From contig JAIDKJ010000360.1 of assembly GCA_029051835.1 (NCBI GenBank), positions 1-11,553 of the forward strand: 11,553 nt of DNA, given 5' to 3'. A program made the translations under genes and the position numbers. This document shows, piece by piece, positions 7,045 to 11,553 of this stretch. The notes below the pieces were generated by a model. It was not told the origin of the DNA, ran no database searches, and saw nothing but the letters and a program-made list of their open reading frames with translations. Each line of letters starts with the position of its first letter. Position 1 is the stretch's first letter. This DNA comes from Paramuribaculum sp. (lineage in GTDB: Bacteria; Bacteroidota; Bacteroidia; Bacteroidales; Muribaculaceae).

Positions 7045-8516
7045 ACAAGGAATATTACGGCAAGCTGATATACGAACTGTCGCGTGAGGGCCGGCGCGGA
7101 GCCTCGTTGCCCGACAATGCCACTCCCGATGCTCTGGCATCGGTTCCGTCCGCGCTGCTCCGCAAGGATGCTCCCGGACTGCCCGAAGTCGATGAGCCTG
7201 CGGTAGTGCGTCATTATACCAATATGAGCGCCAATAATTTCGGTGTTGACACCGGATTTTATCCGCTGGGATCGTGCACTATGAAGTATAATCCGAAGAT
7301 CAACGAAGAGATAGCCGCTCATCCGGCTTTTGCCGATCTGCATCCGCTGCAGCCCGTGTCGACGGTTCAGGGCGCTCTTGAAGCCTACTGGACGCTCCAG
7401 AAGGCTCTGTCGGAGATAGGCGGCATGAGCGAGTTTACGCTCAATCCGTTTGCTGGCGCCCACGGCGAGCTGACCGGGCTGATGGTCATTCGTGCCTATC
7501 ACGCTTCGCGCGGCGACAGCAAGCGAGTGAAAGTGATAGTGCCCGATTCAGCCCACGGCACCAACCCTGCATCGGCGGCAGTGGCCGGTCTGAAAGTGGT
7601 GGAGGTGAAGAGTCTGCCCGACGGCACGGTGGATATTGAGGCTTTGCGCCCGCTGCTTGATGATACGGTGGCGGCCATGATGATGACCAATCCCAATACG
7701 GCCGGTATTTTCGAGCATGGTGTGAAGGAGATAGCCGAAATGGTGCATGAGGCGGGAGCGCTGATGTATTACGACGGTGCGAATCTCAACCCGATGCTCG
7801 GCGTAGCTCGTCCGGGCGATATGGGCTTCGACGTGATGCATATCAATCTTCACAAGACGTTTTCCACTCCACATGGCGGCGGCGGACCGGGCAGCGGTCC
7901 GGTGGGCGTGCGCAAGGGACTGGAGCAGTTCCTGCCTGAGCCTCGTGTATGCCGTCAGGCCGACGGCACCTTCGTCCTGACAGGCGACAGCGATGAGTCG
8001 CTCGGATGCATATCGGCTACGCTCGGCAACTTCGGAGTGCAGCTTCGCGCGCTGGCATATATCATGTCGCTTGGCGCCGACGGCATGAAGATGGCCGGAC
8101 CGCTGGCCACGCTGAATGCCAACTATGTGAAGGAGTCGCTGCGCGATCTCTATCTGTTGCCGCTCGACAAGGTTTGCAAGCATGAGTTTGTGTTCGACGG
8201 TCTGCGCGACAAATCGACGGGTGTCACCACTCTCGACGTGGCCAAGCGTCTTCTGGACTTCGGGTTTCATGCGCCGACCATATATTTCCCGCTGCTCTTC
8301 CATGAGTCGCTTATGATCGAGCCTACCGAAACGGAGAGCCGTGAAACTCTCGATGCGTTTATCAATGTGATGCGTGATATCGCCAAGGAGGCGGCAGAGA
8401 ATCCCGAAGTGGTGAAGAGCGCTCCGCATACCACCCCTGTAGGCCGTCCTGACGATACGGCAGCGGCACTTAATCCGGTGGTGACATACGATGATCTTAA
8501 GGCTGCGGAGTCATGA
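7041..8516 (+). CDS. gcvPB: glycine dehydrogenase (decarboxylating) subunit 2
   Basis: 491 aa, matching the C-terminal subunit of split P proteins. It carries the PLP-binding lysine, Lys272, in the motif HINLHKTFSTPHGGGGPGSG. Other family motifs: YPLGSCTMKYNPKINE, NPFAGAHGELTGLMVIRAYH, PDSAHGTNPASAAVAG, MMTNPNTAGIFE and YYDGANLNPMLG. It acts with GcvPA on glycine and on the lipoyl arm of GcvH. I chose ATG 7041, which overlaps the gcvPA stop as ATGA and begins MNKEYYGKLIYELS, the usual N-terminus; the frame is open further upstream to 6915 but that part lies inside gcvPA. The end overlaps lpd by another ATGA. Confidence 0.96.
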   Translation: MNKEYYGKLIYELSREGRRGASLPDNATPDALASVPSALLRKDAPGLPEVDEPAVVRHYTNMSANNFGVDTGFYPLGSCTMKYNPKINEEIAAHPAFADLHPLQPVSTVQGALEAYWTLQKALSEIGGMSEFTLNPFAGAHGELTGLMVIRAYHASRGDSKRVKVIVPDSAHGTNPASAAVAGLKVVEVKSLPDGTVDIEALRPLLDDTVAAMMMTNPNTAGIFEHGVKEIAEMVHEAGALMYYDGANLNPMLGVARPGDMGFDVMHINLHKTFSTPHGGGGPGSGPVGVRKGLEQFLPEPRVCRQADGTFVLTGDSDESLGCISATLGNFGVQLRALAYIMSLGADGMKMAGPLATLNANYVKESLRDLYLLPLDKVCKHEFVFDGLRDKSTGVTTLDVAKRLLDFGFHAPTIYFPLLFHESLMIEPTETESRETLDAFINVMRDIAKEAAENPEVVKSAPHTTPVGRPDDTAAALNPVVTYDDLKAAES

Positions 8517-9862
8517 CCACCAATTGCGATATAATAGTGATCGGCGCCGGTCCGGGCGGTTATGAAACGGCCGCCCGGGCTGCCGCCTGCGGGCTTGACA
8601 CCGTCATCGTGGAGCGTGATCTGCCGGGCGGAACATGCCTCAACCGCGGATGTATCCCCACGAAAGCTCTGTGCCGGTCGGCCGAGGTGGCCATGACGGT
8701 AAAGGATGCTTTTGACTACGGTGTTTCCACGGGCGGATTCACTCTCGACTATGCGGCGGCATGTGCAAGACGCGATGCTGTGGTCGGCGAACTGCGTCAG
8801 GGTGTGGTGACACTCCTTGAGGGGGTGCGAACTGTCAGAGGCGAGGCCCGTTTCATCGGTGAGCGCACTGTGGCTGTGGGCGACGAGGTTTTTACGGCTC
8901 CCAAAGTGATTATCGCTACCGGCTCGTGTCCGGCGCCCTTGCGTGCCGAAGGCTCCGGGCTGGCGGTCGACAGCGACCGTCTGCTGGCGATGGATCGCCT
9001 TCCCGCGGAGATTACCGTCGTGGGCGGGGGAGTGATAGGAATGGAGTTCGCTTCGATATTTGCAGCTTTCGGATGCAATGTCAGCGTACTCGAATATTGC
9101 CAGGAGATACTTCCGCCGTTCGACAGAGAGATAGCCAAGCGTCTGCGTATGGCCATGAAGCGTCGCGGGGTCGATGTGACCGTGCAGGCTTCGGTGAGCC
9201 GCATATCCGTGACCGACGAAGGTCGCCGGGTCGTGGAGTATACATGCAAGGGCAAGGATAAGACTATTGTGACCGATATGGTGGTTGCGGCCGTGGGACG
9301 AAGGCCTGTGTTGCCGCAAGGGCTTGAACTGGCCGGTGTGGAGCTGACCGAAAAGGGTTTCATAAAGGTCGACGGATCGATGATCACATCGGCTCCGGGC
9401 GTATATGCCATAGGCGATGTCAACGGCCTGTGTATGCTTGCCCACGCGGCTTCGGCCCAGGGCAGGGTGGCGCTCGGTGAGCGGGTGAACCTTGACATCA
9501 TACCTTCGGCTGTGTTCACTGTGCCGGAATGTGCCATGGTGGGCATGACCGAGCAGCAGTGTGCCGAGGCCGGAACTGATTATGTCGCCGCAACGGCTAC
9601 CTTCCGCTCCAATGGCAAGGCTATGGCCACGGGCGATGCGGAGGGACTCGTAATGGTGATTCTGAACCGGGCCGACCGTCGGATTATCGGATGCCATATA
9701 TGCGGTCAGCACGCGTCGGATCTGATTCAGGAAGTGGCTGTGGCTATGGCCGCAGGCATGGATTCGTCGCGGTTTGCCGAGGTGGTGCATGGTCATCCGA
9801 CTCTTTCGGAGTGTGTGGCCTCGGCGATGGAGAAGGCCGACGAGGCAGCGCGTAAATCATGA
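8513..9862 (+). CDS. lpdA: dihydrolipoyl dehydrogenase (glycine cleavage L protein)
   Basis: 449 aa, slightly shorter than most members. This FAD enzyme reoxidises the dihydrolipoyl arm of GcvH with NAD+. Order of motifs: FAD-binding VIGAGPGGYETA (9-20), redox disulfide GGTCLNRGCIPTK with Cys42 and Cys47, NAD-binding VVGGGVIGMEFAS (G171-G176), second FAD contact YAIGDVNG (D302), and the C-terminal interface motif HGHPTLSE with catalytic base His428 and Glu433. All catalytic residues are present. The ATGA overlap with gcvPB and the place in the operon make it the dedicated L protein, although it could also serve 2-oxo acid dehydrogenase complexes encoded elsewhere. Confidence 0.96.
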   Translation: MTTNCDIIVIGAGPGGYETAARAAACGLDTVIVERDLPGGTCLNRGCIPTKALCRSAEVAMTVKDAFDYGVSTGGFTLDYAAACARRDAVVGELRQGVVTLLEGVRTVRGEARFIGERTVAVGDEVFTAPKVIIATGSCPAPLRAEGSGLAVDSDRLLAMDRLPAEITVVGGGVIGMEFASIFAAFGCNVSVLEYCQEILPPFDREIAKRLRMAMKRRGVDVTVQASVSRISVTDEGRRVVEYTCKGKDKTIVTDMVVAAVGRRPVLPQGLELAGVELTEKGFIKVDGSMITSAPGVYAIGDVNGLCMLAHAASAQGRVALGERVNLDIIPSAVFTVPECAMVGMTEQQCAEAGTDYVAATATFRSNGKAMATGDAEGLVMVILNRADRRIIGCHICGQHASDLIQEVAVAMAAGMDSSRFAEVVHGHPTLSECVASAMEKADEAARKS

Positions 9863-10836
9863 CGGAGATGCAGCGTCCGAAAGTCAGCGTGCTGATGATA
9901 GCCTACAATCAGGAGGCGTATATAGGCGAGGCGATCAGGGGAGTTGTGAACCAGAAAGCCCCGTTCGCGTTCGAGCTGATCGTGGCCGACGATGCGTCGA
10001 CCGATGCGACTGCCGAAGTGGCGGAGCGTTGGGCGGCGCGCTACCCTGATGTCATACGGATTCTGCGCCGGGAAAAGAATCTCGGACTGCAGGCCAATTA
10101 CCTTGACGCTTACTCAAAGGCGCGCGGAGAATACATAGCTATCTGCGAGGCCGACGACTGGTGGTGTTCGAGGCACAAACTTGCCCGTCAGGCCCGGATG
10201 CTTGACGAGAATCCCGGTTATGGATTGTGTTTCCACCGGGTGGTCAACTATTATCAGTCGGACGGTTCGATGTCGCTGAGCAATCCCGGCCAGCAGCGCC
10301 GGATAGGGCTGGAGGATCTGGCACGGGCCAACGTGATAACCAATCTGAGCGTGATGTACCGGGCTATACCCTACGATCGTCTGCCGGAGTGGGTGTCGTC
10401 GGTGAGGCTGTTTGACTATGCGATGCATTCGCTTCATGCAGAGCGCGGCGATATCGGGTATCTGTCGCGGCCTATGGCTGTATACCGCCGTCATGACAAG
10501 GGAATATGGAGCGGCGATCAGCTGGGCGGGTGGCGTATGGCGATGGATGTGCGCGAGCGTCTGATAGGTCATTTCCGCGCGTCGCGTCGTGAAGTAGCCG
10601 ACTGTTTCGCCGATTCGTATATGGAGATCGCCGCCGCTATGACAGCCGCAGGCGACGAGGAGGCGCGTGAGCGTGCCATGACGTTTATCAAGGCGATGGA
10701 CATGGATTTCGATGCGGCGGCTTTTGATGCCCGTGTGGCACGGCGTAGCAGTGGGCAGGCGCAGACTCCGGGCATTCTGTCGCGGATCAGACGGCAGGTG
10801 AGCCGTATGCTTCCGTTGCCACGCATAAGGAGCTGA
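9859..10836 (+). CDS. family 2 glycosyltransferase
   Basis: 325 aa, GT-A fold, no membrane segment or signal peptide, so probably a cytoplasmic or membrane-peripheral sugar transferase. The N-terminus has the GT2 pattern: PKVSVLMIAYNQEAYIGEAI (7-26), ELIVADDASTD (39-49, D44/D45 for nucleotide binding), NLGLQANYLDA (74-84), and EYIAICEADDWW (91-102, with D99/D100 as the metal-binding DxD-like motif). A conserved-looking YRRHDKGIWSG follows in the second half. Donor and acceptor cannot be told. It starts at the ATGA that also ends lpd, so it is the sixth gene of the gcv transcript and is translated by coupling, though its chemistry is unrelated. A strong hairpin follows 25 bases after the stop. 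Confidence 0.9.
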   Translation: MTEMQRPKVSVLMIAYNQEAYIGEAIRGVVNQKAPFAFELIVADDASTDATAEVAERWAARYPDVIRILRREKNLGLQANYLDAYSKARGEYIAICEADDWWCSRHKLARQARMLDENPGYGLCFHRVVNYYQSDGSMSLSNPGQQRRIGLEDLARANVITNLSVMYRAIPYDRLPEWVSSVRLFDYAMHSLHAERGDIGYLSRPMAVYRRHDKGIWSGDQLGGWRMAMDVRERLIGHFRASRREVADCFADSYMEIAAAMTAAGDEEARERAMTFIKAMDMDFDAAAFDARVARRSSGQAQTPGILSRIRRQVSRMLPLPRIRS

Positions 10837-10861
10837 CGGTGGCAGGCTGTGCGAAAAGCTA

Positions 10862-10904
10862 CCGGGCGCCGAGTCGACTGTGATGCGACTCGGCGCCCGG
10901 CTTT
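10862..10904. terminator. strong hairpin between convergent operons, likely bidirectional terminator
   Basis: CCGGGCGCCGAGTCG at 10862-10876 pairs perfectly with CGACTCGGCGCCCGG at 10886-10900 around a 9-base loop. An outer AAAG (10855-10858) can pair with CTTT (10901-10904) across a 3-base bulge. After the stem the plus strand has CTTTC and the minus strand AGCTTTTCG, both short U tracts. It lies after the glycosyltransferase stop and faces the convergent rpiB gene, so it suits both directions. Confidence 0.75.
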
Positions 10905-10954
10905 CATACTAAAAAATTGTGTCGGCATGGCCTGATAGGCCGCCTGCCTTCATT

Positions 10955-10984
10955 AAAATCCGGTTTTTATTCTACCGGTATTTT
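10955..10984 (-). terminator. weaker hairpin over the rpiB stop codon
   Basis: On the minus strand AAAATACCGGT (10984-10974) can pair with ACCGGATTTT (10964-10955), with one bulged base and a 9-base A-rich loop that contains the rpiB stop. The T run TTTT closes the right arm and is followed by AATG. It looks like a modest intrinsic terminator overlapping the end of the coding region; the stronger hairpin at 10862 would back it up. Confidence 0.4.
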
Positions 10985-11422
10985 GGCGATACGGCGGTCA
11001 TGGCGACCACCTTCGTAGGGTTCGGCTATGAATGAGTCAAGCATCTCCAGCGCAAGCGACTGGTCGATGAAACGCGCCGGAAGCACGAGCACGTTGGCGT
11101 TGTTGTGGGCGCGTGCCAGACGTGCCAGTTCGGGAGTCCAGCATATAGCCGCGCGTATGTTCTGATGCTTGTTGAGAGTCATCGCTATGCCGTTGCCTGA
11201 ACCGCACATGGCCACTCCGAACGAGGCTTCGCCCGATTCAATGGCTTTGGCGCAGGGATGTGCGTAGTCGGGATAGTCGCACGAGGCTTCGGAGTCGGTG
11301 CCGAAATCCTTCACTTCGTATCCGAGATTTGACAGGCGCCGGATGATGGTCTGCTTCAACTGGTAGCCGGCGTGGTCGGAGCAAACGGCCACTACGGCGG
11401 GAGGGGTGGGGAGCTGTGTCAT
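10967..11422 (-). CDS. rpiB: ribose 5-phosphate isomerase B
   Basis: 151 aa, normal RpiB length. It interconverts ribose 5-phosphate and ribulose 5-phosphate in the non-oxidative pentose phosphate pathway, in the cytoplasm. Family motifs are all present: CSDHAGYQLKQ near the N-terminus, DYPDYAHPCAKAI, GVAMCGSGNGIAMTLNKHQNIRAA (with the catalytic cysteine before GSGNG), RAHNNANVLVLPARF, and EGGRHDRRIAKI at the end. The start ATG at 11422 follows an A-rich leader and has a good promoter about 30 bases upstream. It is convergent with the gcv operon and alone in the visible part of its transcript. Confidence 0.96.
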   Translation of the reverse strand: MTQLPTPPAVVAVCSDHAGYQLKQTIIRRLSNLGYEVKDFGTDSEASCDYPDYAHPCAKAIESGEASFGVAMCGSGNGIAMTLNKHQNIRAAICWTPELARLARAHNNANVLVLPARFIDQSLALEMLDSFIAEPYEGGRHDRRIAKIPVE

Positions 11423-11553
11423 TTTTTGGTCAGTTGTTGTTTGTTCTGCAAAATTACGTTTTTTGCGGATAAGGAAAGCAAACCACGGTCAAAAACATTT
11501 ATGGGTTGATGCGCAAAAGTCAAAAAAATCGAGTCGGATTTCTATGTATAGAG
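11423..11553. other. AT-rich region upstream of rpiB to the window end
   Basis: This 131-base stretch holds the rpiB promoter. Beyond it, from about 11490, the sequence is A-rich on the plus strand, including a run of seven A at 11522-11528, and no reading frame of any length is convincing. An ATG at 11544 on the plus strand opens a frame that runs off the edge after three codons; it cannot be judged. Confidence 0.5.
11449..11482 (-). promoter_or_regulatory. Bacteroidota-type promoter for rpiB
   Basis: On the minus strand TTTG (11482-11479) is followed after 22 bases by TAATTTTG (11456-11449), a full match to the -7 consensus TAnnTTTG. The spacing is at the long end of the usual range. Transcription would begin near 11442 and leave a leader of about 20 bases before the rpiB ATG. 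Confidence 0.65.

Noticed and set aside
8267..9796. 509-codon open frame on the minus strand opposite gcvPB and lpd
   Set aside because: It is rich in His, Arg and Ser in the way shadow frames are, spans two well identified genes, and matches no family.
11523..11540. AAATC/GATTT inverted repeat near the window end as a terminator of a gene beyond the edge
   Set aside because: The stem is five A/T-rich pairs only, and no gene is visible to pair it with.

Overview
The window looks like chromosomal DNA of a Bacteroidales bacterium, possibly a gut Muribaculaceae member. The reasons are Bacteroidota-type promoter elements (TTTG / TAnnTTTG) before rpiB and gcvT, A-rich translation leaders with no clear Shine-Dalgarno sequence, moderately GC-rich codon use, and protein styles typical of the phylum (a WYL-type C-terminal module, an exported lactonase-family propeller). 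The family-level assignment is inference only.

Layout. (1) Positions 1-88 hold the possible tail of an upstream gene. (2) Positions 89-2839 encode a large protein of about 916 aa. It has an uncharacterised N-terminal half, a Schlafen-type AlbA_2 domain with a complete set of candidate catalytic carboxylates, and a C-terminal WYL/WCX-like module. (3) Positions 2827-3984 overlap that gene by 13 bp and encode an exported seven-bladed propeller of the lactonase (6-phosphogluconolactonase-like) family. (4) A 158-base gap holds a candidate promoter. (5) Positions 4143-9862 carry a complete glycine cleavage operon, gcvT-gcvH-gcvPA-gcvPB-lpd, with the P protein split into two subunits. (6) Positions 9859-10836 encode a family 2 glycosyltransferase coupled to lpd by an ATGA overlap. 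(7) A strong 15-bp hairpin lies between the convergent operons. (8) rpiB (10967-11422) is on the minus strand, with its own phylum-type promoter and a weaker hairpin over its stop codon.

How the genes work together. GcvPA/PB decarboxylates glycine and loads the aminomethyl group on the lipoyl arm of GcvH (Lys60). GcvT passes the one-carbon unit to tetrahydrofolate and releases ammonia. Lpd reoxidises the dihydrolipoyl arm with NAD+. All the dedicated parts are here in one transcription unit. The last three junctions (PA/PB, PB/lpd, lpd/glycosyltransferase) are 4-bp ATGA overlaps. The glycosyltransferase has no obvious link to glycine catabolism.

Most of the window is ordinary metabolism. The least described item is the AlbA_2 plus WYL protein. 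Other points worth a second look are the glycosyltransferase attached to the gcv operon, the G-free C-rich spacer between gcvH and gcvPA, and the non-canonical signal sequence of the lactonase. I saw no tRNA, rRNA, CRISPR array, insertion sequence or riboswitch.
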